Positions 35,201 to 42,833 of a DNA stretch of 64,000 nucleotides are shown piece after piece (within the stretch, counting starts at the first letter, position 1; every line of letters starts with the position of its first letter). Made by a program: the position numbers and the translations under genes. A model generated the notes under the pieces. The model saw only the letters and a list, made by a program, of their open reading frames with translations, did no database searches and was not told where the DNA came from. Source of the stretch: UBA5314 sp040217815 (GTDB lineage: Bacteria > Bacillota > Syntrophomonadia > Syntrophomonadales > Syntrophomonadaceae); assembly GCA_040217815.1 (NCBI GenBank), contig JBEHWI010000002.1, positions 62,001 to 126,000 of the forward strand, in the 5' to 3' direction.

Positions 35201-35785
35201 TGCGGTCTTCTTACCGGTGGCTTGTCTAATTTCTGGTATATAGGGATCTGGCCCCAGCAGGTCGGCATCAGCTACAAAATACTTTAAGTTGGCAATGGCT
35301 ATCGGCTCCTCAACCAGCTGCCGGCGGCAGGCGTTTTCACAGGGGTGGGGACAGACCCTGCCGATGCTGGCCGGAATAGGCAGGCGTTCCTTTAACAAAC
35401 GCACCGCTTCCCGGTATTCGCCATTGGCAATCAGCCCGACATATCCCTGCACATCGGTGTGGGCCGGGCAAGCCCGCGTGCAGGGGCCCTGACAATCTCC
35501 AATGTGATCGGAAAGGAGAAACTCCAGGGTCATTTTCCGCGCCGATAGCACCCTGGGACTGTTGGTGAATATTATAATACCAGGACTTACCTGGGTGGCA
35601 CAGGCCCGCAAAAGCCGGCCTCCAGCCTGGCTTTCCACAACGCACAGACCGCATCCGCCATATATCTTTAACCGGTCGTCATAACACAGAGTGGGTATCT
35701 CAATGCCGTGTTCCCGGGCCACTTCGAGAATGGTCTGCCCGGAATAGGCCTCAAATTCTCTGCCATCTATATTGATCTTTATCAT
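32288..35785 (-). CDS. NuoG-like / GltD-type flavin fusion protein (large redox subunit)
   Basis: A 1165-residue multi-cofactor protein. In order: a [2Fe-2S] domain (Cys34, 45, 48, 62); a GltD-type twin [4Fe-4S] region (Cys98, 102, 106; 145, 149, 153); an FAD/NADPH module (VVGAGPAGLTAA near 197; VGGGNTAMDAAR near 327; GVFAGGD near 465); a CLECGC cluster (562-567); two ferredoxin clusters (612-622 and 655-665); and a MopB-like part beginning CSFCSVGCGQ (691) with LCRKGRF. Where Mo/W formate dehydrogenases carry Cys or Sec, none is seen, so the MopB part looks structural as in NuoG. ATG follows GGGAGGGTG. With NuoE/F it should pass electrons between NAD(P)H and ferredoxin or another partner. 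Confidence 0.85.
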   Translation of the reverse strand: MIKINIDGREFEAYSGQTILEVAREHGIEIPTLCYDDRLKIYGGCGLCVVESQAGGRLLRACATQVSPGIIIFTNSPRVLSARKMTLEFLLSDHIGDCQGPCTRACPAHTDVQGYVGLIANGEYREAVRLLKERLPIPASIGRVCPHPCENACRRQLVEEPIAIANLKYFVADADLLGPDPYIPEIRQATGKKTAVVGAGPAGLTAAFYLARDGHQVEVFDAMPRGGGMLRYGIPEYRLPKDIVDREIDLISRMGVKFTFNTRIGSDVSLDYLVQEYDAVFLGIGAWQSSAMRCKGEDLPGVIGGIDFLRQAAMNGDVEIGDRVAIVGGGNTAMDAARTAVRLGASEVMVLYRRTRAEMPAEDIEILEAEEEGVIFKYLVAPLEVTAENGKAAAIRLQVMELGEPDASGRRSPVPVDGAEETIPVDTIISAIGQAVKPEGLEGVALSRWGSLAVDEATMATSIPGVFAGGDGVTGPGIAIEAVAQGRKAALAMNLYLRGLDLSIMEPYLVEQTDLTPEDFTDVSKQARAPMPHLKPVQRRDNFKEVNLGLAELEAQNEARRCLECGCKDYFECQLIDYANQYKVQPARLAGDKRREKVSDDHPFIKRNSEKCILCGLCIRICSEVMGVTALGLVGRGFESSVQPEFTLPLKDSGCISCGQCVAVCPTGALLENDPIIKNLPMELAETNTVCSFCSVGCGQRVQTRGSMLVRVLPEKGDLLCRKGRFAFEYAGKERVEMPLLRKDGVLVESSWEEALKEAAKKALSIKSRHSGDSLAVFISPAYTNQEAQAAVQTAREGLKTGHIASFTPDAGRALSAAFGESGSTSRFEELKATDLIVMVGSFKESPIAAVKIREAACNGAALVIISTEPTLVDGEAMLKVKNTDNTSFLREVLAASVAQGFNRENLAEKAGGLDEFLAWLQGVEAGADAARVARIYASKRNTIIIIDGSSVSQAAVQMLADLAILSGKIASPRNGIIVVAEGANQNGLWLNGVRSNAGQLVQNLEQKTIKGVFILGEDPVGAGVIPAPILEQAELSVVMTPYLTSTARAADIVLPGSTGFESSGDMILADWTVKRLNASQNPPGGLTNRQVLERLACLLEVRLAESSAKGGSQEPGVRYQEGFAREDGLAQFMIPEEAPLFVDAVGTDFSLRGFNSKLVKEGLK

Positions 35786-35801
35786 CCTGCACCCTCCCTT
35801 C

Positions 35802-37562
35802 TTACTGAACGCGAACCGCGTTGAATTTACTCGGACATACCTCCAGGCAATTGCCGCATTTGATGCACTCCTCCTGAACTATGGTGTATGGTTTCTTGGG
35901 CTCGCCTTTAATACAGGAAACCGGGCACTTCCTGGCGCATAGAACACAGCCTTTGCATTTGTCCGGGTCAATCGTATAAGATATTAAAGCCTTGCATTGA
36001 TGGGAAGGGCACCTTTTTTCTTCAATATGGGCCCGGTACTCTTCCCGGAAGTATCTGATGGTGGTGAGAACCGGGTTGGGAGCGCTCACTCCCAGGTTGC
36101 ACAGGGAACCCTGGTTTATAGTGGCCGCCATTTCCTCCAGCAGTTCCAGATCGCCGCTTTTGCCCTCCCCGCTGCAGATCCGCTCTAACACCTCCAGCAT
36201 GCGTTTGGTGCCGATCCGGCACTGCACGCACTTACCGCAGGATTCTTTCTGGGTAAAATCCAGGAAGAATCGAGCAATATCCACCATGCAGGTGGTTTCA
36301 TCCATGACCACCATGCCGCCCGAGCCCATAAAGGCACCGGTCTTGGTAATGGATTCGTAATCAACGGTGGTTTCCAAAAGGGCTTCCGGTATACACCCTC
36401 CGGACGGTCCCCCCATCTGCACCGCTTTAAAACGGCGATCGCCTTTTATTCCCCCACCGATATCAAATATGACCTGGCGCAGGGTAAGACCCATGGGGAC
36501 TTCCACCAGCCCGCCGTTTTTGATCTTTCCGGCCAGGGCAAATACCTTGGTTCCTTTGCTGGTCTCGGTGCCCATGGCCGCAAAAGCAGCCCCCCCATTC
36601 TGAACAATCCAGGTAACATTGGCAAAGGTTTCAACATTGTTGATATTGGTGGGCCTTCCCCAGTATCCCGACTCGGCCGGAAAAGGGGGCTTGAGCCGGG
36701 GCATGCCCCGCTCGCCTTCCAGGGAAGCCAGCAGGGCGGTTTCTTCGCCGCAGACGAAAGCTCCCGCGCCCTGTTTGACTCGAATGTCAAAGGAAAATCC
36801 CGAGCCTTTAATATTTTCACCCAGCCAGCCCGCTCCCCTAGCCTGAGCTATGGCGATTTCAAGCCGCCGGATGGCCAGTGGATATTCGGCCCGGCAGTAA
36901 ATGATGCCTTCTATGGCCCCTATGGCATAGGCCCCTATGGCCATCCCCTCCAAAACTGAATGGGGATCCCCTTCCAAAAGGCTGCGGTCCATAAAAGCCC
37001 CCGGGTCTCCTTCATCGGCATTGCAGACCATGTATTTAATATCTCCCGGATTCTTGTGGGCCTCCCGCCACTTAAACCAGGTGGGAAAACCGGCGCCTCC
37101 CCGGCCCCGCAGCCCGGAAACCTTGATCTCTTCAATAACCTGCTCTGGTTTCAGACTATTAAGTGCCCGGGCCAGAGCCTGGTAACCGCCTCGTTCAATA
37201 TAGTCGTCTATTTTTTCGGGATCGATGATGCCGCAGTTGCGCAGGGCTACCCGCACCTGACCATCCATAAAGTCGTTTTTTACGCCGCCTCCGTGCACCA
37301 GAGCCTTGGGCAGGACCTCTCCCTTGCTATGGCCTTCCAAAATAGCCCCTACCTGGTCCGGAGTAACCTTTCCGTAAGTAAACACCTGGCCATCATCGGC
37401 CAACACGTCCAGCAGAGGCTCATTGTGGCACATTCCGACGCAGCCGGTGCTCTGAATTTCAATATCAAGGCCGAGCCGCTGTGCTTCTTCATGGGCGGCA
37501 TCCATAACGGGCAGGGCTCCGGCGGCAATCCCGCAGCTTCCCATGCCGATTCTAATTTTCAT
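35802..37562 (-). CDS. NuoF/HydB-like NADH-binding flavoprotein subunit
   Basis: A 586-residue protein. An N-terminal thioredoxin-like [2Fe-2S] domain has Cys10, Cys41 and Cys45 (only three obvious ligands); the FMN/NADH core has GLRGRGGAGFPTW and GAGAFVCGEETALLASLEG; a SLBB region follows; then the [4Fe-4S] motif ESCGKCVQCRIGT; and two C-terminal ferredoxin clusters (CKGCVLCARKC, CIKCGNCLEVC). This is the layout of HydB in bifurcating hydrogenases and NfuO-type formate dehydrogenases. It overlaps the nuoE gene by 11 bases and is followed after 16 bases by the large subunit, so the three form one complex. Confidence 0.92.
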   Translation of the reverse strand: MKIRIGMGSCGIAAGALPVMDAAHEEAQRLGLDIEIQSTGCVGMCHNEPLLDVLADDGQVFTYGKVTPDQVGAILEGHSKGEVLPKALVHGGGVKNDFMDGQVRVALRNCGIIDPEKIDDYIERGGYQALARALNSLKPEQVIEEIKVSGLRGRGGAGFPTWFKWREAHKNPGDIKYMVCNADEGDPGAFMDRSLLEGDPHSVLEGMAIGAYAIGAIEGIIYCRAEYPLAIRRLEIAIAQARGAGWLGENIKGSGFSFDIRVKQGAGAFVCGEETALLASLEGERGMPRLKPPFPAESGYWGRPTNINNVETFANVTWIVQNGGAAFAAMGTETSKGTKVFALAGKIKNGGLVEVPMGLTLRQVIFDIGGGIKGDRRFKAVQMGGPSGGCIPEALLETTVDYESITKTGAFMGSGGMVVMDETTCMVDIARFFLDFTQKESCGKCVQCRIGTKRMLEVLERICSGEGKSGDLELLEEMAATINQGSLCNLGVSAPNPVLTTIRYFREEYRAHIEEKRCPSHQCKALISYTIDPDKCKGCVLCARKCPVSCIKGEPKKPYTIVQEECIKCGNCLEVCPSKFNAVRVQ

Positions 37563-38106
37563 TTTCGGAACCCTCCTTTGCCAATGCCTTTTCCTTTTTA
37601 GCCAGATCCCGGACTATGCTGACCGCTTTGTCGGGAGTCAAATGTCCGTAGGCCTGACCGTTTATCATCATTACCGGGGCCAGGCTGCAGCAGCCCAGGC
37701 AGGCTACGTTGCTGAGGGTAAAAAGCCCGTCTCCGGTAGTCTCTTCCGCTTTTATCTTCAATTCCTGGCATAAAGCCGTCTCAATACGCTCCGAACCGTT
37801 GACATGGCAGGCGGTGCCCTGGCAGAGCAGGATCAAATACTTTCCTACCGGTTGGAAACGGAATTGAGTGTAAAAGGTGGCCACACCAAAAACCTTGGCC
37901 GGTTTGACCCCCATTTGGTCGGCAATATGTCTCATGACTGCCAAGGGTAGAAATCCATAAATTTCCTGAGCCTTTTGTAATACCGTAACCAGACTGCCTT
38001 CTTGCTCCCGGTAGTGATCGAGCACCTCATTCAACAAGCCCAGATCGACCTGTGCGTTGCTCAAGCACACCGAGGAGCCTTTTCCCTCCTCACAACAACA
38101 CTGCAT
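37552..38106 (-). CDS. NuoE/HydC-like [2Fe-2S] subunit
   Basis: A 184-residue thioredoxin-like ferredoxin. The [2Fe-2S] ligands are Cys95 and Cys100 (CQGTAC) and Cys136 and Cys140 (CLGCC), with the N-terminal helical NuoE domain containing VLQKAQEIYGFLP and VFGVATFYTQF. The first 14 residues carry an extra CCC and a further cysteine (MQCCCEEGKGSSVC), not part of the normal cluster. ATG follows AAGGGAGGG. It is the first gene of the unit. The 38107-38378 interval upstream contains no convincing promoter. Confidence 0.92.
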   Translation of the reverse strand: MQCCCEEGKGSSVCLSNAQVDLGLLNEVLDHYREQEGSLVTVLQKAQEIYGFLPLAVMRHIADQMGVKPAKVFGVATFYTQFRFQPVGKYLILLCQGTACHVNGSERIETALCQELKIKAEETTGDGLFTLSNVACLGCCSLAPVMMINGQAYGHLTPDKAVSIVRDLAKKEKALAKEGSENEN

Positions 38107-38378
38107 TCGTTAAACCCTCCCTTGGATCAGTTAATGCATAGTATGGAAAAAGGGCTGCCCGGACCTTATCCGGGTCAGACCTTCTTTTCATTTTACCTAA
38201 TAAGGACATATTTTTGGTTTTTAATACTGTATACATGGTAAAACAACGCACCATGGAATTCACCAAGAAAATTCTTGCTCGCCAAGAAATTGCGTTTTTT
38301 TAAATGAGGATCTCAATATGGGAATATGAGGAGGGTGTTTTATGCAACTATCATTTTGTATAGTTTCGGGCATGCGTC

Positions 38379-39485
38379 TTAAAGAAACCTGCGCACCAGC
38401 CGGCATAGGGCCGCAACCCTGGCGGTTTGACCGGAGCAGGCAGCGATCAGTTCACCGGCTTGCCGCTTATAGCCCTGGCGCTCAACCTTGCCATCAGTGA
38501 GATACATAGCCAGCAGTCCTTCCACGACGGTCAGGTCAAAAACAGTGTCAGGCAGGTCGGCAGCACAACGTCGGGCTTCATAAACACATGCCGTCAAGCG
38601 TTCCATCATCTCCAGTTCACTGCGGTAATAAAAGGTGAAGTTGAGATCCCTCCCCAACCGGTCTTCCTGCTGGTCAATAAAATAGTCGAGCAGGATATGC
38701 AGGGCACAGATCCACGGGAAATAGGCCTGCCGGGTCTTATCAACCAGGCCCCGGTTCAGGTTCTCCCTGACGGCCAGTTTAAGCAGGGCAAAAACAGCCA
38801 GGGTGGAGCCGGTGGCAGCGGCCAGTTCATTCCATAACAATCCGGGAAATTGGGGCATAAGGCCTTCAACCCAATTCTGAAGTTCTTTTTCCCGGACATC
38901 CCAGGACAGGTGTTTCCTGACCTGGAGCTCACAATACCAGCCGGCTAAACACAGAACATCTTCTTGGATCATATGATAGGAGGGGAGCAAGCTTATCTGT
39001 TCGCGGCAGCAGTCAACCAGGGCTTCAATATATCCACCATCGGCTTTAAGGGAGAAATGACGGTAGTAATCAGCAGGAGCCCTGGTTAAGTCCAGGGCAT
39101 CAATTAAAGATTGGTGCAGTTGGCGAAAGGCCCGGCCATCAGTCTCTCCGGCCCGGTCACAGAGGTTGTCCAGGTAATCGCAGAGGGTCTGATAGGCTAT
39201 AATCAATTCAAGCAGATTCTGATTACAGCGCGAACCGTCGACTGTAAATACGGCTCCTCCCTGGCAATGGAAGGCTTTATTCTCCAGACTGGCCAGGGCT
39301 TGAAGGCGAAGGGCCGGTTCCGGGCACTGCCGGGCAAGCAAAGTCCATTGCTTAAGCTGCCGGTTTACTCTGGGCAAAACAGATAGGATGTAGCATATAA
39401 GAAGACCGGCCTTGGTTGACTTAACCTGGTCAATTCCGGCTTGCGCCAGGCCTGGTTTATATTCAGGCAGTGTTCTCAGACTCAT
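38379..39485 (-). CDS. ytpB: Tetraprenyl-beta-curcumene synthase family protein (YtpB, DUF2600)
   Basis: A 368-residue all-helical class IB terpene synthase of the YtpB family. The aspartate-rich segment is CDYLDNLCDR, with a second acidic motif LLDYFIDQQEDR about 190 residues later and TFYYRSELEMMERL near the end. In Bacillus YtpB turns C35 heptaprenyl diphosphate into tetraprenyl-beta-curcumene, a precursor of sesquarterpenes. I chose ATG at 39485 (GGAG eight bases upstream), just past the stop of the prenyl synthase; the frame extends further. The direct pairing with a trans-prenyl synthase supports the assignment. Confidence 0.85.
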   Translation of the reverse strand: MSLRTLPEYKPGLAQAGIDQVKSTKAGLLICYILSVLPRVNRQLKQWTLLARQCPEPALRLQALASLENKAFHCQGGAVFTVDGSRCNQNLLELIIAYQTLCDYLDNLCDRAGETDGRAFRQLHQSLIDALDLTRAPADYYRHFSLKADGGYIEALVDCCREQISLLPSYHMIQEDVLCLAGWYCELQVRKHLSWDVREKELQNWVEGLMPQFPGLLWNELAAATGSTLAVFALLKLAVRENLNRGLVDKTRQAYFPWICALHILLDYFIDQQEDRLGRDLNFTFYYRSELEMMERLTACVYEARRCAADLPDTVFDLTVVEGLLAMYLTDGKVERQGYKRQAGELIAACSGQTARVAALCRLVRRFL

Positions 39486-39486
39486 A

Positions 39487-40476
39487 TCAGGACTCCGCGT
39501 ATCCAGAAGTCTGCATCTTGTTGGTTCTGTAATAAGCATCTATCAAGTACACGGAAAAATCGGCAAGTTCCTGACGGGCCGGACATTCCGGCAGCCGGTT
39601 CAGGAATTCCCGACCCTGCTGCAAAAAAGCGGCCGCCCAGCGCATGCTCAGTTCCAGGGCATGGCTCTCCTCAAGGGCTTGAACGATCCTCTTAATATCA
39701 GCCTTGCTTAAATCCCGGCTCAGTAAGTTTTCCATGCGCGGCCTTTGGTCGGGATCTTCCAGAGCCAGCAAAACCGGCAGGGTAACATTGCCCGCCAGCA
39801 GGTCCCCACCCACCGGTTTTCCCAGTTCCCGACTCTCACCCACAAAGTCCAGAACATCATCAATAATCTGGTAGGCATACCCGGCACACAGACCAAACTG
39901 CTCCAGGGCAAAGATCTCGTCATTGGGCATTTCACTGGCCAAAGCCCCAACCTTACAGGCACATCCAAACAGGCAGGCGGTTTTGGCAAAACACTTTTCA
40001 AAGTAATCATCCTGGCTGAGCTTGAATCGCCCGGCCTGGTTCAGCTGCCTTATCTCCCCGCCGCACATGGTTTTTATGGTGAAACTGACTTTTTGCAGAA
40101 TATCTGGTCGGCCGCTCTTGCCAAGCAAATCATAAGCGCTGGCAAATAGATAATCGCCGGTTAGAACGCTTACCTTTTCACCCCAGCGGGTGTTCAGACT
40201 CTCCTGACCACGCCGCAGCTGAGACCTGTCTATTATATCGTCATGCACCAGCGAGGCCAGGTGGATGAGTTCGAGGGCCACAGCGGTATCACACAGCAGA
40301 GCGGCGTCATGCGGATGGAACGAAGCGCAGAGATAAGCCAACCGGGGGCGCAGCATCTTGCCCGGCTTCTGCAGTAGATAAGACAATACCTGATCAATAT
40401 CCTCGTTACCTGCCTGCAGGATGTCGGCCAGGCGCTGCTGGACCATCTCCTGAGGAAAATAGTGGAGGTTTAGCAC
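39487..40476 (-). CDS. Long-chain trans-polyprenyl diphosphate synthase (heptaprenyl type)
   Basis: A 329-residue isoprenyl synthase with both catalytic motifs: first DDIIDRSQLRRG (after ELIHLASLVH), second IDDVLDFVG. It elongates allylic diphosphates with IPP. The small residues near the first motif agree with a long-chain product, and its pairing with YtpB points to C35. The start is uncertain: GTG at 40476 has no close ribosome site, while AAAGGAGTG lies eight bases before an in-frame ATT at 40491. It may also supply menaquinone side chains. Confidence 0.87.
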   Translation of the reverse strand: MLNLHYFPQEMVQQRLADILQAGNEDIDQVLSYLLQKPGKMLRPRLAYLCASFHPHDAALLCDTAVALELIHLASLVHDDIIDRSQLRRGQESLNTRWGEKVSVLTGDYLFASAYDLLGKSGRPDILQKVSFTIKTMCGGEIRQLNQAGRFKLSQDDYFEKCFAKTACLFGCACKVGALASEMPNDEIFALEQFGLCAGYAYQIIDDVLDFVGESRELGKPVGGDLLAGNVTLPVLLALEDPDQRPRMENLLSRDLSKADIKRIVQALEESHALELSMRWAAAFLQQGREFLNRLPECPARQELADFSVYLIDAYYRTNKMQTSGYAES

Positions 40477-40580
40477 GGCATCGGGTTTAATGGCAAAACA
40501 CTCCTTTACGTGTTTTAGCCATATTCTGCCCCAAGCCCACCCGTATAATACCCGGCATGCAGCGTATTTCGGGTAATTTT

Positions 40581-41312
40581 CTATTTGGACAGCATCTTTC
40601 TCACTTCATGATGAGCGTAATCTTCGATCTGATCGTCAAGAGATTCCCTGATATTAAGACCTCGGCGGCCGGCCATAGCCTGGATAAAGTAATCAGCAAG
40701 CGCTGGATTCTTGGGCAATAGCGGCCCATGGAGGTAGGTTCCGATCAGGTTTTTGTACCAGATTCCCTCCTGGCCGTCTTTTCCATTGTTCCCATAGCCG
40801 TTAAGGACCTTCCCCAGGGGTTTTAGCCGCCTGTCTTCCAGGTAAGTCCTCCCTCCGTGGTTTTCAAAGCCGACCACGGTCCTTTTTTGTCCACCCATCT
40901 CGATTTCAATCAATATATTTCCGATCAACCGGCCCTTTTCGCTCTGAGTATAAAAGCCAAACAAATCCAACCCTTTAAGCATCTGCCCGTCGAGTGAGCG
41001 GTAGTAGGAGCCCAACAGCTGGTAGGCACCACAGATGCATAAAACCGGAAAGCCTTTATCGATCTGGTTCCAGAGGCCCTCGGCCATATTGATAAGGTCC
41101 TCGTACATCAATCCCTGCTCACGGTCCGACCCGCCGCCCATCAAGAGCAGGTCGTATTCCTGGTAGGAAAGTGACTCCCCCCGTGAAATGGGTATAATTT
41201 CACACTGGTGTCCTCGCCATTCCAGGCGTTTTTTCAGGCAGATCAAATTGCCCCGATCGCCATACAGGTTCATTAAATCAGGATAAAGGTGTGCCAGCTT
41301 AAATAAGGCCAC
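40581..41312 (-). CDS. gatD: Lipid II isoglutaminyl synthase, glutaminase subunit GatD
   Basis: A 243-residue class I glutamine amidotransferase of the CobB/CobQ-like type. The nucleophile is Cys94 in LCICGAYQLLG and the base His195 in TYLHGPLLPKN. GatD releases ammonia from glutamine for MurT, which amidates the D-glutamate of lipid II. GTG follows AAAAGGAGGAG. It lies 42 bases after murT. Its N-terminal LAHLYPDLMNLYGDRGN is typical of GatD. Confidence 0.93.
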   Translation of the reverse strand: MALFKLAHLYPDLMNLYGDRGNLICLKKRLEWRGHQCEIIPISRGESLSYQEYDLLLMGGGSDREQGLMYEDLINMAEGLWNQIDKGFPVLCICGAYQLLGSYYRSLDGQMLKGLDLFGFYTQSEKGRLIGNILIEIEMGGQKRTVVGFENHGGRTYLEDRRLKPLGKVLNGYGNNGKDGQEGIWYKNLIGTYLHGPLLPKNPALADYFIQAMAGRRGLNIRESLDDQIEDYAHHEVRKMLSK

Positions 41313-41354
41313 GATTCTCCTCCTTTTATTTCGGGCCGTTAACGTCCTAATGGA

Positions 41355-42743
41355 TCAACTTCCCGCCGCCCGGGCGGGCTTCTGCTTATTTCCGATGCTC
41401 TTATGCTGCAAATCAACCATTATTTTACGGGCTGCAAACAGGGCCGTATAGGTGCAAAGGATGTAGTTCAACTGTCCTTCTTCCTCCAGGGTGCATTTAA
41501 TTCCCCTCGCTAGATCGGGAATGATTTTGAGCTTTTCCGCCTTCAGCCCGGCGTACTTTACCCGCACTGCAATATCCCCGCTGCGCTGACCGGAGCATAC
41601 CATGCTGACAATATCTTTATTGCAGGGCTCCAGCAACTCAAAATCAGCATCCCATATCCAGGACACGTCCCGTCCGTCCTGAGCATTGTCGTTGAGGGCA
41701 AAAAGCAAATTCTTGCTACCCCTCCCGTTAAGCACCGTGCTTAAACTCTGGTTGACGCCGGTGGGATTTTTGACTAAAACCAGCCAGCAGGGTTTGCCCT
41801 GAATCTCAAAATACTCCATACGCCCGGCCTGGGGACGAAAGGCGGCAAAAGCCTTTTCTATCACAGGTTCCCCGATGCCCAGGGTTTTGCTCATAGCAAA
41901 GGCGGCCAAAAGATTGTAGGCATTAAAAAAGCCCTGGTACTGGCTGCGGATACATGTCGACTCAACCTCAAACTCCACTAGGGGCTCCATCCGCAGCCTT
42001 TCTCCGATGTACTCGGCAGGTGGATTGGCCTGGCCGCAGCCCGGACAGGTGTACTTACCCAGTTGGGCATAATGAAAGCGCTGATAGTTAAGCTCCTGGC
42101 CGCAGAGCAGGCAGTAGCGCCCTTCCCGGCTCTCCTGGCTGCGGAGGCTGTCGTAAATGGTGGGTGCAAAAGAAAAGAAGTGAATAATGAGGCCTTTATC
42201 CTGAAAGGCTTTGCTCAAGGGGTCGTCGGCGTTTAAAACCAGCTCAAGATGGTGTTTTAAAGCAGCCTCCCGGATGAACCCGATCATGGTGTCCAGCTCC
42301 CCGTAACGGTCCAATTGATCGCGAAAGAAATTGGTCACCAACAAATAATCGGCCTTTATTTCATTTAAAAGCAGTGGCACATTGGCCTCGTCGGTTTCAA
42401 GCAGGGCATAATCGAATGAATTGTTGCCCCAAAAGCCCGCCGCATTGATGAAAGCGGTGGTGATCCCGGCCAGCATATTGGCTCCGGCCTGGTTGTGGAC
42501 CAGCCGGAATCCTGCTTCGCGGATGGCGCTGGCCAGGAGATTGCTGGTAGTGGTTTTTCCATTGGTGCCGGTTATGATTACGGTTTCCCGTTCGATCCGG
42601 CTGCCTAAAACCCGTAAAATATCGGGGTAGATACGGCGGGCCAGGTAGCCGGGATAAGCAGAGCCCTGGTTGCCCAACAGTCGGCTGAAGATAATGACCA
42701 GCTTGCCGGCCCATATGGCAATAATCAAACGTAATTTATTCAT
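41355..42743 (-). CDS. murT: Lipid II isoglutaminyl synthase, Mur-ligase subunit MurT
   Basis: A 462-residue Mur-ligase-like protein. The P-loop is GTNGKTTT (59-66). A zinc ribbon (Cys211, Cys214, Cys233, Cys236) is inserted in the central domain, as known for MurT. The C-terminal DUF1727 domain contains FALNDNAQDGRDVSWIWD with the catalytic aspartate. With GatD it activates and amidates the D-Glu carboxylate in peptidoglycan stems. The first 20 residues form a hydrophobic helix that may hold it at the membrane. ATG is preceded by GGGGGAG at a long distance of 13 bases. Confidence 0.93.
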   Translation of the reverse strand: MNKLRLIIAIWAGKLVIIFSRLLGNQGSAYPGYLARRIYPDILRVLGSRIERETVIITGTNGKTTTSNLLASAIREAGFRLVHNQAGANMLAGITTAFINAAGFWGNNSFDYALLETDEANVPLLLNEIKADYLLVTNFFRDQLDRYGELDTMIGFIREAALKHHLELVLNADDPLSKAFQDKGLIIHFFSFAPTIYDSLRSQESREGRYCLLCGQELNYQRFHYAQLGKYTCPGCGQANPPAEYIGERLRMEPLVEFEVESTCIRSQYQGFFNAYNLLAAFAMSKTLGIGEPVIEKAFAAFRPQAGRMEYFEIQGKPCWLVLVKNPTGVNQSLSTVLNGRGSKNLLFALNDNAQDGRDVSWIWDADFELLEPCNKDIVSMVCSGQRSGDIAVRVKYAGLKAEKLKIIPDLARGIKCTLEEEGQLNYILCTYTALFAARKIMVDLQHKSIGNKQKPARAAGS

Positions 42744-42833
42744 GTAAAAACTGATTCTCCCCCATCGGCTGCCCGCCCCGTCATATATGTATACTAAAGG
42801 AGTGAAAAATAGGCCATCGTAACAATTGCTTCT

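Noticed and set aside
32288..35785. Annotation as formate dehydrogenase alpha subunit
   Set aside because: No Cys/Sec at the Mo/W position and a GltD-type flavin module is present; NuoG-like structural role fits better.
38342..38503. Plus-strand 53-codon frame with a strong GGAGGG site
   Set aside because: Most of it is antisense to ytpB, with no recognisable protein features; the site is probably fortuitous.
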